In this document: one piece after another, positions 28,389 through 40,000 of the stretch
Layout of the letters: the number at the start of each line of letters is the position of its first letter
Numbering within the stretch: the stretch's first letter is position 1
Source: Arbacia lixula
Taxonomy: Eukaryota > Echinodermata > Echinoidea > Arbacioida > Arbaciidae
Assembly: GCA_963669155.1 (NCBI GenBank)
Contig: OZ022588.1
Location: 126,501-190,500 of the forward strand
Direction of reading: 5' to 3'
DNA length: 64,000 nucleotides
Notes under the pieces: generated by a model
What the model saw: only the letters and a program-made list of their open reading frames with translations
What the model was told of the DNA's origin: nothing
Database searches by the model: none
Program-made: the position numbers and the translations under genes

Positions 28389-28514
28389 TTCTCCCCCACC
28401 ACCCCCCTCCCCTTCCTGTCATGGTTGTGTTGGGTCGATCCTTAGAGAGACTGAGTCCTAAAGCAGATCGCGTCTCTCGTTTTGGTGACGCTATTTCGGT
28501 CCCAGACTATATCA

Positions 28515-28673
28515 GGGCCCTGTTGCATAAAACTTACCATTGATGGTAACTTTGCCATTAATGGCAACTTGTATGGAAACCTTGAATTTTATTGGCTTTC
28601 ATGCATTGTTACCATGGTAGTAACCATTGATGGCAGAGCTACCATTAATGGTAAGTTTTATGCAATAGGGCCC
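28515..28673. mobile_element. MITE-like fold-back, GGGCCC termini (copy 1)
   Basis: 159 bp. The left terminus GGGCCCTGTTGCATAAAACT is mirrored at the right by AGTTTTATGCAATAGGGCCC, and the stem continues through TACCATTGATGGTA / TACCATTAATGGTA. A second, partial copy in SCYL3 intron 4 (49951-50056) shows it is a dispersed family. No coding capacity and no unambiguous target duplication. Confidence 0.75.
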
Positions 28674-28721
28674 AGATATGTAAACCCAAATTCATTCGCT
28701 CGCACACACGCCAAACAAATA

Positions 28722-28992
28722 TACTTACACGCACACATACACACACACATACACATACATATACATACACACAAACACACACACATACACACATACACAC
28801 ATACACATACACATACATACACACAAACACACACACACACACACACATACACACACACACACGCACACACACACACACACACACACGCCCACACGCACAC
28901 ACACACACACACGCACACACACACACCCACACAGACACACACATACACACGCCCAGACGCCCACACGCACACGCACACACATACACACACCG
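28722..28992. repeat. (CA)n microsatellite
   Basis: About 270 bp of CA-rich repeat with TA, GC and AAAC interruptions. Confidence 0.95.
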
Positions 28993-29403
28993 GTACTTTT
29001 AGTGAATGCATTGTAATGTACAACCATCGCTATTACGCCTGCCAAAAGAAGAACCACATTGTATCATTGTCATTGAGACATTGTGAGGGGGGAAGTCATC
29101 CGTAATATGAGTGGGCGACATTATGTTTGTTCACGAGTAAGCGGAATAATCGGAGAATATGAGCCGTGATAAAGAGGCTAGGTACATTTTACAACAATAC
29201 TGTCAGTGACTGTTGTATAACAATCCTGAGTGATGCACAAAGCATATTAATCCCGGCAGCCTCTTTATACCCTATACCAGTTGTACGTGTGCAATTGTAA
29301 TGGTCTTTGGTGCATTATTATCTGTTTCTACCATGTCTACTGTCAGGCCCGCTTGATTGCACACAATGGCGTGTAGTGGTATGGCGCTGGTGGCTTGGCG
29401 CCC

Positions 29404-31412
29404 AATGTCAGGTTTGACTTGATTCCCCTGATGAAGTTTGACTTGATCCCCTTATGAAGTTTGACTTGATCCCCTTATGAAGTTTGACTTGATCCCTTTA
29501 TGAAGTTTTGATCCCCTTATGAAGTTTGACTTGACCCTTTATGACGTTTGACTTGATCCCTTTATGAAGTTTTACTTGATCCCCTTATGAAGTTTGACTT
29601 GATCCCTTTATGAAGTTTGACTTGATCCCCTTATGAAGTTTGACTTGATCCCTTTATGAAGTTTGACTTGATTCCCTTATGAAGTTTGACTTGATCCCCT
29701 TATGAAGTTTGACTTGATCCCTTTATGAAGTTTGACTTGATCCCTTTATGAAGTTTGACTTGATCCCCTTATGAAGTTTGACTTGATTCCCTTATGAAGT
29801 TTGACTTGATCCCCTTATGAAGTTTGACTCGATCCCCTTATGAAGTTTGACTTGACCCTTTATGAAGTTTGACTTGATCCCTTTATGAAGTTTGACTTGA
29901 TCCCCTTATGAAGTTTGACTTGATCCCCTTATGAAGTTTGACTTGACCCTTTATGAAGTTTGACTTGATTCCCCTGATGAAGTTTGACTTGATCCCCTTA
30001 TGAAGTTTGACTTGATCCCTTTATGAAGTTTTGATCCCCTTATGAAGTTTGACTTGACCCTTTATGAAGTTTGACTTGATCCCTTTATGAAGTTTTACTT
30101 GATCCCCTTATGAAGTTTGACTTGATCCCTTTATGAAGTTTGACTTGATCCCTTTATGAACTTTTACTTGATCCCCTTATGAAGTTTGACTTGATTCCCT
30201 TAAGAGGTTTGACTTGATCCCCTTATGAAGTTTGACTTGATCCCTTTATGAAGTTTGACTTGATCCCTTTATGAAGTTTTACTTGATCCCCTTATGAAGT
30301 TTGACTTGATTCCCTTATGAAGTTTGACTTGATCCCCTTATGAAGTTTGACTCGATCCCCTTATGAAGTTTGACTTGACCCTTTATGAAGTTTGACTTGA
30401 TCCCTTTATGAAGTTTGACTTGATCCCCTTATGAAGTTTGACTTGATCCCCTTATGAAATTTGACTTGATTCTTTATGAAGTTTGACTTGATTCCCTTAT
30501 GAAGTTTGACTCGATCCCCTTATGAAGTTTGACTTGATCCCTTTATGAAGTTTGACTTGATCCCCTTATGAAGTTTGACTTGATCCCCTTATGAAGTTTG
30601 ACTTGATCCCCTTATGAAGTTTGACTCGATCCCCTTGTGAAGTTTGACTCAATCTCCTTATGAAGTTTGACTTGATCCCCTTATGAAGTTTGACTCGATC
30701 CCCTTGTGAAGTTTGACTTGACCCTTTATGAAGTTTGACTTGATCCCTTTATGAAGTTTTACTTGATCCCCTTATGAAGTTTGACTTGATCCCCTTATCA
30801 AGTTTGACTTGACCCTTTATGAAGTTTGACTTGATCCCCTTTTGAAGTTTGACTCGATCCCCTTATGAAGTTTGACTTGATCCCTTTATGAAGTTTTACT
30901 TGATCACCTTATGAAGTTTGACTTGATCCCCTTATGAAGTTTGACTCGATCCCCTTGTGAAGTTTGACTCGATCCCCTTATGAAGTTTGACTTGATCCCC
31001 TTATGAAGTTTGACTCGATCCCCTTGTGAAGTTTGACTCGATCCCCTTATGAAGTTTGACTTGACCCTTTATGAAGTTTGACTTGATCCCCTTATGAAGT
31101 TTGACTTGATCCCCTCATGAAGTTTGACTTGATCCCCTCATGAAGTTTGACTTGATCCCCTTATGAAGTTTGACTTGATCCCCTTATGAAGTTTGACTTG
31201 ATCCCCTTGTGAAGTTTGACTCGATCCCCTTATGAAGTTTGACTTGATCCCCTTATGAAGTTTGACTTGACCCTTTATGAAGTTTGACTTGATCCCCTTG
31301 TGAAGTTTGACTTGATCCCCTCATGAAGTTTGACTTGATCCCCTTATGAAGTTTGACTTGATCCCTTTATGAAGTTTGACTTGATCCCCTTGTGAAGTTT
31401 GACTCGATCCTC
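29404..31412. repeat. 23-bp minisatellite array, about 85 copies
   Basis: Tandem units of consensus CTTGATCCCCTTATGAAGTT plus TGA (23 bp), with variants CTCGATCCCC, CTTGACCC (shorter), CCCTTTATGAAG and CCCTTGTGAAG. Variant patterns recur about 520-545 bp apart: the rare GAAGTTTTGATCCCC junction is at about 29503 and 30026, and ATTCCCCTGATG at 29422 and 29968. This indicates block duplication. Composition drifts: CTCGATCCCCTTGTG units occur only in the right half. The unit is not a multiple of three and gives no ORF. Confidence 0.97.
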
Positions 31413-31708
31413 CTGATGCGCGCAGTGAGCCATATGGTAATGCATAACATCGGTTCGATGTGTCAAACTCTCATAAAACAAGCCTTTTTCATATGTGTAT
31501 TCAAATATCATGCACGTCGTCCAAACACTGCTGCATGAATGGTAATTACCCGAAATTGTGTTGAGGTTTGTCGACCAACAACAAATCATAGATTCAGTGT
31601 GCATACCACACGTTAAGACTGAATCACTAGATACAGGGGAATGATTGTACAGATTACGTGTTACTAAACGACGCATAAAAAACGGCTAATTAAACCAGTA
31701 TCCGTATG

Positions 31709-31860
31709 TGTAATGATAGTAAGTCTTGAGACAAGACTAGAGCACTTCTCAAGATGGCAACTGTATCAACACACACACGTATAGTCTGCTGCATTAAAGT
31801 TACTACAACGTAGAAGCCTTGTTCGAGTCATCCTATCTGAGTCTACACAAGATCACAACA
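31709..31860 (+). repeat. 5' LTR (152 bp)
   Basis: TGTAATGATAGTAAG ... AAGATCACAACA; matches the 3' LTR base for base on inspection. Promoter and polyadenylation signals should lie here, but no classical TATA box or AATAAA is obvious. Confidence 0.97.
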
Positions 31861-31946
31861 TGGTGTCAGAAGTCCAAGAACCAGCTCAGAAAATGTCCAT
31901 TTCCGAGGATCAAGGCCCCAAACAGGTGCAGACATTCCGATATTGA
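31860..31946 (+). other. 28-codon upstream ORF across the LTR/PBS junction
   Basis: An ATG formed by the last base of the LTR and the first two of the primer-binding site opens a 28-codon frame ending TGA at 31944-31946, about 260 bp before the gag-pol ATG. It begins M-V-S-E-V-Q-E-P and is hydrophilic. Coding status unknown; it may be a chance leader ORF. Confidence 0.4.
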
Positions 31947-32206
31947 GTGTGAATTACGTGTGTATTAGACTGGCTAGCCAGTGCATTGATATATGTATGG
32001 TGCATCGAATGTACAGCACACAGTGCACTCTACTGTGTACATGTTATGGCTATGTGCGTGTAGAGACATCGCATAGTGCGTACGGCATACTGCTCAATGA
32101 AATTGTTTATCTCGTTGTTCTGACGGGTTGAAAAGATACCACTAGAGTAGAATAAGAGATTAAAGCTTTGTTCAGAGAGCGATTTACTGAAAAAAAGATT
32201 GCAAAT

Positions 32207-35200
32207 ATGGCAACCTATCTAAGCCAGCCAGCGCCATTAGACTTGACAGGAAATGTAGCAGAAAACTGGAAACGTTTCAAACAGAGGTTTGAACTGTACA
32301 ATGTAGCTAGTGGTCTGTCGAAGAAAGATGAAAAAACACAGACATCCATGCTTCTGCATGTCATAGGAGACAAAGCTCTTGACATATACAATACATTCAC
32401 ATTTGCCGCTTCGGGTGATGAGATGAGACTTGAGAAAGTGATGGAAAAATTTGAGAGCTATTGCATGCCAAAACGAAATGTGACGTATGAGAGGCACAAA
32501 TTTTTCACAAGGTCACAAGAGGTCGGTGAGAATATTGATCACTATGCAACAGAATTGCGCAATCGCGCACAGTCGTGTGAGTTCGGAGAGTTGACTAACA
32601 GTCTGATACGGGACAGAATCATCTGTGGTATTTTGGACAATGGTGTTCGTGAACGTTTGCTGAGGCAGGATGATTTGACGCTAGAGAAGGCGTTGCAGCT
32701 TTGTCGTGCTGCTGAAACCACTCGAGCTCAGGCCCACGAGCTGAGTTCCACCGGTGAGAGAGTCTCAGTTGATGCTCTAGGGAGTAAGAAACAGTCGTTC
32801 AATTCAACATCACACAAAGGTCCAAAACAACAAAGTCAGAAATCAAAATATGCTTGTGGTAGATGCGGATATAGGCACAGTAGAAATGCATGTCCAGCAC
32901 AAGGTCAAATCTGCAAGAAATGCGGTAGAGAGAATCATTTTGCAAAGTGTTGTCGGACTCCAGTTGCTAAAGTAGTAAACGAACTGCAACATATGGAGGA
33001 AGGGAATGACGGTTTTGTGGTTGATGTTGTTGAGTCAGCAGATTCTCCTGATGAATGGATGGTCAATCTTGTGGTGAATGAAAGGCCAGTGGATTTCAAG
33101 TTAGATACTGGTGCTCAGACTAACCTCCTTCCAGACTCGGTGTATCAGATGTTGAAACCCAAACCAAAGCTGCATTCAGCTAAAGTGAAGTTGACAGGCT
33201 ATAGTGGGGTAGCCATCCCGGTGAAGGGTCGTTGCTTTGTACAGGTCAAGTACAAGGGGTCAACTCACAACATGACGTTTCTAGTCACTCCAGGTAAACG
33301 CCAACCATTGCTAGGGTTACAAGCATGTGACAAATTGAAGCTTGTAAAAAGAGTGTTGAATGTCAAAGAAACAAACAAGCGAGTAGCAGACAGCTACCCA
33401 GACGTGTTCGAAGGGTTAGGATGTGTTCCAGGGAAACATCACATCACACTGAAAGATAATGCCCAACCTGTACAACACGCATGCCGGAAAGTTCCATTTG
33501 CACTTCGAGGTCAGCTCAAAGATGAATTAGACAAAATGGAACGCATGAAAGTCATCACACCAGTGGATGAACCAACTGATTGGGTATCATCGCTCGTGGT
33601 TGTGAAAAAGAAAAACGGTCAACTCCGCGTGTGCCTAGATCCAAGAGATCTAAACAGAGCGGTCAAAAGAGAGCACTATCAACTGCCATCCAGGGAGGAA
33701 ATCACAGCGCATTTTGCTGGAGCAAAACATTTCAGCAAACTCGATGCGTCCAGTGGATTTTGGCAGATCGAACTAGATGAAGAAAGCTCAAAGCTATGCA
33801 CTTTCATCACTCCGTACGGACGGTACAGATTTCTGAGACTCCCATTTGGCGTTTGCAGTGCTCCAGAAGTGTTTCACAAGATAGTGCATAATCTGTTTGC
33901 ACACATTCCCGGTGTCAACACAATGATGGATGACATAGTCGTATGGGGAAACACACAAGAAGAGCATGATGCAAGGCTGACACAGGTCCTTGACATAGCC
34001 CGGAAAGTGAACCTGAAACTCAACAAAGACAAGTGTGAGTTTGACGTTGGAAAGCTGACATTCATCGGCGACTTGATCAGCGAACAGGGAGTCCAGCCGG
34101 ACCCGAAGAAGGTGGCAGCCATCAGAAACATGGAAAGGCCACAATGCAAACAAGACGTCCAAAGGTTCTTGGGTATGGTCAACTACCAAGGGAAGTTCAT
34201 ACCAGACTTAGCCACGAAGTCAGCCCCTCTCAGAAGTCTACTTGACAAGAAAAATGAGTGGATGTGGCAAGACGCACAAGAGAAAGCCTGGCATCAACTC
34301 AAAGAAGCTCTGACAGAGCAACCAGTGCTACACTTCTATGACTGCGCAAAACCAACAAAAGTATCAGCAGATGCTTCAAAGAATGGCCTCGGTGCAGTGC
34401 TACTGCAGCAACATGATCACGAATGGGTTCCCGTAGCATATGCATCAAGAGCAATGACCGATGCAGAGACACGCTATGCACAAATAGAAAAAGAACTGCT
34501 GGCAATAACGTACGCATGCGAACGATTTCACCAGTACATCTATGGACAACAGGTTGAAGTGGAGACTGACCACAAACCACTCATACCGTTGTTCATCAAA
34601 CCACTCTGCGACTGTCCTCTTCGTATTCAACGCCTACTCATCAGGGTGCAGCGATATGATTTGAAAGTGTCATACACACCTGGCAAGTACATGCACACTG
34701 CAGATGCATTGTCTAGAGCGGTAGATCCAGAGGCCGAGATGAATGTTGACAGAGAAGAAGACATCAAAGTCCATGTCGATGCTGTGATGATGAATCTACC
34801 AGTTACGTCCAACAGACGCAGCCAGTTTGTCGAAGAGACAAAGAAAGACAACACGCTACAAGAGCTATTAGGCATCATCAGAGATGGATGGCCTAATACA
34901 AAACAGCAGTGTCCAGTAGCAGTCAGAGAATACTGGAACATCAGAAGCGAGCTGTCAGAAGCTGAAGGCATGATCCTGAAAGGCAGCAAGATAGTAGTAC
35001 CAGCTACAATGAGACCGTTGATGTTGCGCAAAATCCATGAAGGACACCTGGGCATAGAAAAGTGCAAGAAACGTGCACGTGAAGTCTTGTACTGGCCCAG
35101 GATCAATCAAGACATAGCTGCAATGGTACAAGACTGCAACTCATGCCTGATGTACAAGCCTAGACAGCAGACGGAGAGTCTACAACCCCATGCAGTACCG

Positions 35201-36103
35201 AACAGACCATGGGAAAAGATCGCTGCAGATTTGTTCACGTTGAACAACAAGGAGTACATGGTGATCGTTGACTACTATTCGCAGTTTGTTGAAGTCTGTA
35301 ACATGACTACAACTACAAGCAAAGCAGTGATCAAACACATGAAAGCGGTATTCTCCCGTCAAGGCACTCCATGCGAGCTTGTAACTGACAACGGTCCACA
35401 GTTTGCAAGTCAAGAATTCAAGAGCTTTGCAAGTGAATGGGACTTTGGTCACACAACAACAAGCCCGTATCACCCACAGTCCAATGGACTAGCGGAAACT
35501 GCGGTGAAGATCGTCAAGAATCTCATCCGCAAGTGTGAACACAGTGGGCAAGATGTCTACAGAGCTTTGCAAGTGTACAGAAGCTCACCACTGGAATGTG
35601 GAAAATCGCCTGCAGAACTGCTGTACAATCGGCGCATGAGATCAAACCTGCCCATGGTAGACAAACTACTAGATCCCCAGCACATCGATCCTCGTTCGGT
35701 GAAAGAGAGGAAGGAAAGGCAGAAAGTGAAGCAGAAAGAGCGTTACGACAAACACGCTCAAGACCTACCAGAGTTCAACGTAGGTGACCATGTCAGACTC
35801 CAAGACATGCACAACAACCGATGGGCTCAACGCGGTACCATCACGTCGAAGCTACCAAACAGATCATACTTGGTAGAGACTGACAGGGGTGAGATCCGTC
35901 GCAGAAATAGACGCCATCTCAGACCTGCACCACCGACACAACGAGCCGAGCACATCCAACGTCCTACGCAGATGGACAGCGATCTGGATGACGACGCAGA
36001 ATTCCCAGCGCAACCAGCTGAAGCTGCAGAGCAATCCGCGTCCTCGTTCAGAACAACCCGACATGGAAGAATTAGCAAACCACCCGAACGCATGGACTTG
36101 TAA
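32207..36103 (+). CDS. Gag-Pol polyprotein of Ty3/gypsy element
   Basis: 1,298 residues from ATG at 32207; the frame is open 13 codons further upstream but without an ATG. Gag occupies about 1-250 with two zinc knuckles (CGRCGYRHSRNAC, then CKKCGRENHFAKCC, about 215-250). Protease follows with active-site DTGA near 300. Reverse transcriptase lies at about 430-640: a V-V-V-K-K-K-N-G block near 463, LPFGV, and catalytic M-M-D-D near 572, where most relatives have Y-x-D-D. RNase H starts at S-A-D-A-S near 720. Integrase has an HHCC zinc finger (from HEGHLG near 943) and the D, D, E triad near 1006, 1061 (TDNGPQF) and 1095. No frameshift or stop separates gag from pol, so all products would come from one polyprotein. 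Everything needed for mobility appears present. Confidence 0.96.
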   Translation: MATYLSQPAPLDLTGNVAENWKRFKQRFELYNVASGLSKKDEKTQTSMLLHVIGDKALDIYNTFTFAASGDEMRLEKVMEKFESYCMPKRNVTYERHKFFTRSQEVGENIDHYATELRNRAQSCEFGELTNSLIRDRIICGILDNGVRERLLRQDDLTLEKALQLCRAAETTRAQAHELSSTGERVSVDALGSKKQSFNSTSHKGPKQQSQKSKYACGRCGYRHSRNACPAQGQICKKCGRENHFAKCCRTPVAKVVNELQHMEEGNDGFVVDVVESADSPDEWMVNLVVNERPVDFKLDTGAQTNLLPDSVYQMLKPKPKLHSAKVKLTGYSGVAIPVKGRCFVQVKYKGSTHNMTFLVTPGKRQPLLGLQACDKLKLVKRVLNVKETNKRVADSYPDVFEGLGCVPGKHHITLKDNAQPVQHACRKVPFALRGQLKDELDKMERMKVITPVDEPTDWVSSLVVVKKKNGQLRVCLDPRDLNRAVKREHYQLPSREEITAHFAGAKHFSKLDASSGFWQIELDEESSKLCTFITPYGRYRFLRLPFGVCSAPEVFHKIVHNLFAHIPGVNTMMDDIVVWGNTQEEHDARLTQVLDIARKVNLKLNKDKCEFDVGKLTFIGDLISEQGVQPDPKKVAAIRNMERPQCKQDVQRFLGMVNYQGKFIPDLATKSAPLRSLLDKKNEWMWQDAQEKAWHQLKEALTEQPVLHFYDCAKPTKVSADASKNGLGAVLLQQHDHEWVPVAYASRAMTDAETRYAQIEKELLAITYACERFHQYIYGQQVEVETDHKPLIPLFIKPLCDCPLRIQRLLIRVQRYDLKVSYTPGKYMHTADALSRAVDPEAEMNVDREEDIKVHVDAVMMNLPVTSNRRSQFVEETKKDNTLQELLGIIRDGWPNTKQQCPVAVREYWNIRSELSEAEGMILKGSKIVVPATMRPLMLRKIHEGHLGIEKCKKRAREVLYWPRINQDIAAMVQDCNSCLMYKPRQQTESLQPHAVPNRPWEKIAADLFTLNNKEYMVIVDYYSQFVEVCNMTTTTSKAVIKHMKAVFSRQGTPCELVTDNGPQFASQEFKSFASEWDFGHTTTSPYHPQSNGLAETAVKIVKNLIRKCEHSGQDVYRALQVYRSSPLECGKSPAELLYNRRMRSNLPMVDKLLDPQHIDPRSVKERKERQKVKQKERYDKHAQDLPEFNVGDHVRLQDMHNNRWAQRGTITSKLPNRSYLVETDRGEIRRRNRRHLRPAPPTQRAEHIQRPTQMDSDLDDDAEFPAQPAEAAEQSASSFRTTRHGRISKPPERMDL

Positions 36104-36521
36104 AGCGAATACTAAAAGAACTTTTGCGCTTTTATGTAGAATTAGTCGCGTTTTATGTAGAATTAGTAAAGAGATCAAGTTGAAGTAATCTAGAAAAACT
36201 TGATAGCATGAATGTAACTATGTTTTATGTTTCATCAGCAAGATTTGGATAAGCAGCTGATTATCTTCAACGCGAACCAGTGATGGAACTGAACTCTTAA
36301 TACAAAGGACTGGATAAATATTCTTTATAGATCTGCAACCGGATCCACAATATACGTTGACTATTATAAGATACATGTACTAGTTATAGTACAGTTAGTG
36401 TTTCAAAGAAAAGTATATAAATTGACTGTCTGACATATTTGGAAACTGATACAAAGGATGTGATGAAAATAAGTTTACTTTAATGGAAAGAATGTAAACC
36501 TTCTTTTTAAAGAAAGGGAGG

Positions 36522-36673
36522 TGTAATGATAGTAAGTCTTGAGACAAGACTAGAGCACTTCTCAAGATGGCAACTGTATCAACACACACACGTATAGTCT
36601 GCTGCATTAAAGTTACTACAACGTAGAAGCCTTGTTCGAGTCATCCTATCTGAGTCTACACAAGATCACAACA
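36522..36673 (+). repeat. 3' LTR (152 bp)
   Basis: Same sequence as the 5' LTR; preceded by the polypurine tract and followed by the GTATG target duplicate. Confidence 0.97.
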
Positions 36674-36905
36674 GTATGTATATTATGTTACATGTTGATG
36701 ATCCACCTTTATATCTGTGCACAAGACTAGGCTGCTTCTCCTATTGAAATGCGGCTTTCTGTGTGCACAGTGATATAAAGTACATACATAACATGCAAAT
36801 TCCCGAGCACAAAGGGGGCTTATTTACGCGAAACAATATCAAATAACGATATGGGATTTGTGAATGTGTATACGACTGGTTTCTATAAGATAATGATAAC
36901 CCCCC

Positions 36906-36908
<3 letters not shown>

Positions 36909-36947
<39 letters not shown>

Positions 36948-37016
36948 TCTTTCTCTTTCTCTGTCCCTCTCTCTCTCTCTCTCTCCCTCTCTCTCTCTTT
37001 CTCTCTCTCTTCCTCT
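36909..37016. repeat. (CT)n microsatellite
   Basis: CT-rich simple repeat following a C tract. Confidence 0.95.
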
Positions 37017-40000
37017 CATACAGACACGACTTCACACCTGATTGATTCTCTATAGATTGTGACCTGGTTTGGGCAATATTAACAGTAGAGATTTAATAAT
37101 CATTCACAAATGCATGCATGTTTGCTCAATAGTATTGGCTCGGGTATCTAATAATAGTGAGGTAAGTATATATCCGGCCCCAGAGTTTTTTGGGTGGTTA
37201 TGACTTTATGTTGGCTTTATATGGTGGTATTTATATGTTTGATCCGTAACATGGAATTGAGTGAGGGGGGGGGGGGGGGAGGAACCAGGATGGTATTTAT
37301 GTTCGTATATGGTCTAAGATCATGTTGCATTGTGTCATTTCACTATGCTCGTTGTGTGTGCTCTTTACACATAACAAACAATTCCTGATAAAGTGTAGCT
37401 GAGACGGTGTAAGAAAACTGAGGATGATCGTCGTAGCTTCATCCGAGAGTGGCGATGATAAGTGTATAATTTTGTCATCGCCACTCTTCCCCGAGTCTTC
37501 ATCCTCGCCTCTCATCTACTCCTTGGTTTCTTCTCCTGAACATAATCACCCTCAACACCCTCCTTTCCTCACCATTGTCATCTTCCTCAGTGTAGTCAAA
37601 GCCAGTGGGAAAAAAACACCCTCAGAAGTTCACGATGAGCGCATTGTCGTAAAACATATTGCTACATTATCTTGTACGCATATATCTTGAATGTCCATGA
37701 ACAACTTTTGTATGAACGATGTGCGCACACATACAATCTGCACGCACGACGCACACGCACACACACACACACACACACAAAAAAAAAACACCCACACAGC
37801 CCCCTGCACCATTAGCGACATCGTCAATAATTACATAAATATTTCAAAAATGGAGGTTCCATTTCTAAACTACATGTGTATATAAGAAGCCTCGTTTTGA
37901 GCACACAAATACCAATTTGTAGTTGTTCATAACACATGCCTATTTCGACGTCATAAACGTGTAATTATTGGGATGCCCGTGTACTCGAGTATAGAGTGGC
38001 ATGTGTGAGCATGAGCTTGTACGTCAACAAAACAATCATTAAATCTAACAAAAAGCCTTGCAATTCCATATCATGAGCATTCAATCTTGTCGGGTATCAA
38101 TACAAAAAACAACGTTGCGTGATATATCAACATGACATGCACTGAAATATAATATATTACCGTTCTGTGAGGTAGTATAGCTAGGCTACTCCCTACAGAA
38201 CTAAGTTGGTACATACAATCTACGATCTTTACTCTTTAGAGCGTAATTATTGTACAGTGCTTTTTGTATCACGTATTACAGTGTATCGATGTATTTGGAT
38301 TGGTATGTTATGAACTAAACAGTATTTTTGCATTTTACACCTGGTTTGTTTGTACATTTGTATTTACTGTGCGTATGAATAGGATGCCGCGTCGGCCACG
38401 CATTTCAAGGCCAGTAACTTTGATCTAATTCCAAATACTTGAATAAATGGCATATACTTGTGGATCAGCGTGTGTCCTTAATTTCATGGTTTGTTACTCT
38501 TCAGTTTTACATGACAAGGCAATGCAATGCTTGATCAAAGCTTGCCATACACGAACGCTTAAAATATCGTAAATAAGTCACACGGGTCTTCAGGTGTGCC
38601 CGACTTGTCAACCCACCCAATGCTTTTCCATAATTATATACATACACTTTTTGCAACATAACTCTCGATGCAAGTTATCCGTATTATATATTGTTTTATT
38701 TTTTTAAAATGATTTCAGTCATCGCCAACTAATCGTCATAGTAAGCAAGAGCTGTTCTGAGACTGACAATTATGCAGTCTCACCACAACATGAAAACGTT
38801 AACTAGCGAAATTGCAGCTGTTCGGTACAGTATACTAGTATGGTTCCATTTGCACGATTTCACAACCTACGCAATCACATCGAAGAGCATAATTTTTATA
38901 TGCAGTTTGAAATACCAACAGATTCCAATATGATCGGGTGTCGTTTAGGTACCCGTGAAATATGTAACATCATTAGCTTATAGCTTTAAAATATGTAGAA
39001 TGTCACAAAGTAAACACTGTCATGGTAAATATAGTGTATCAAATATCGTGAATATAACACATTAACTATCCATTACGACAAGTAATGGATATCTTTCTTA
39101 ACATTATAGTCTTTAATATGGCGTCATTACCATGGGAGAAATGGGAGAAATCACAAACCTGTGAGGATATATAGTGTGTAGAACTTACGTGACTTTACAC
39201 ATCATCTTAGGATCAAGCCAAATCCGATATTTTTTTGAGAATTAAAAGAAAATAGAACAAACATACAAACCGGGAGCTGAGCAAAATGCATGTGCATTAC
39301 ACATAAACGTAGAAAAGAGAGGTGGCGGGGTCAATATCCTTGTTTGGTTGTTCATAATCATAAAATAAAAATAATAATAATGAATAAATAGATAAATAAA
39401 AAACCGTTTGGTGTTGTTTCTTAAATGATGTGATTGAAAAAATTGATGAGAGAAATATAACAAACAATCACTATGATCAGAAATGTTACAGTAATGAAAA
39501 ACCCTATTCGCATAGTAAGTTAGTTAGAAACTGGTTGATTAAAAAAAATGTTTCCACCCCCCCCCCCCCCCCTCCCCCTCCTTCTCCGATCCCCGTTAAA
39601 GAAAATCCTGGGCACGCTAACACAGAAGAAGTCTCCCCTATTATACAATACTGATGCAAAGTCGGACTTTGTGTGTAGGCTAAAAATTTTGTCATATTGG
39701 CCTGCTGTAGAAAAAAATACTGATTGAAGAGTTCATTCATGATTATGCAAATACAAGACCTGTGTATTCTGCCACATATACCAGCACGGCCCAATAATAG
39801 AAATATATAATAATAATAATAATAATAGAAATAAATAGAAAGGGGGAAAGAGTGGAGACAAGGGTGAATGCAAGAAGATAGAAGGGATGAGGAACAGAAG
39901 GAGAAGAAGGAGGAGGAGGATCGATGATTGAGGAGAGATCAGGAGAACATTATGACACATTTAGAAAGAATGAGGAGATAGAAGAAAGCCAGTGACGACT

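Larger units (their letters stand above)
27863..31708. other. repeat-rich intergenic region upstream of the MFSD6-like gene
   Basis: It should contain the MFSD6-like promoter and 5'UTR near 27863-28200, though no core element stands out. Beyond that are CT/CTAT and CA microsatellites, a 159-bp fold-back element, a 2-kb minisatellite, and about 290 bp of unique sequence before the LTR retrotransposon. No gene recognised. Confidence 0.6.
31709..36673 (+). mobile_element. complete Ty3/gypsy LTR retrotransposon (4,965 bp)
   Basis: Two direct 152-bp LTRs (31709-31860, 36522-36673) begin TG and end CA and look identical by eye. A 5-bp target duplication GTATG flanks it (31704-31708, 36674-36678). 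The primer-binding site (TGGTGTCAGAAG from 31861) abuts the 5' LTR, and the purine tract AGAAAGGGAGG (36511-36521) abuts the 3' LTR. One ORF encodes gag, protease, reverse transcriptase, RNase H and integrase in that order; RT before IN places it in Ty3/gypsy. There is no env ORF. Size and the single fused frame recall the sea-urchin SURL elements (from memory). Identical LTRs, target duplication and open frame imply a recent insertion. Confidence 0.97.

Noticed and set aside
28482-29105. 207-residue Thr/His-rich ORF and the Val/Cys-rich ORFs opposite
   Set aside because: Translation of the CA microsatellite and fold-back element.
29404-31412. CRISPR-like array
   Set aside because: Units are directly adjacent 23-mers without unique spacers, in a eukaryotic genome: a minisatellite.
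31820-31835. tRNA T-loop-like GTTCGAGTC
   Set aside because: It is inside the LTR and no cloverleaf can be drawn around it.
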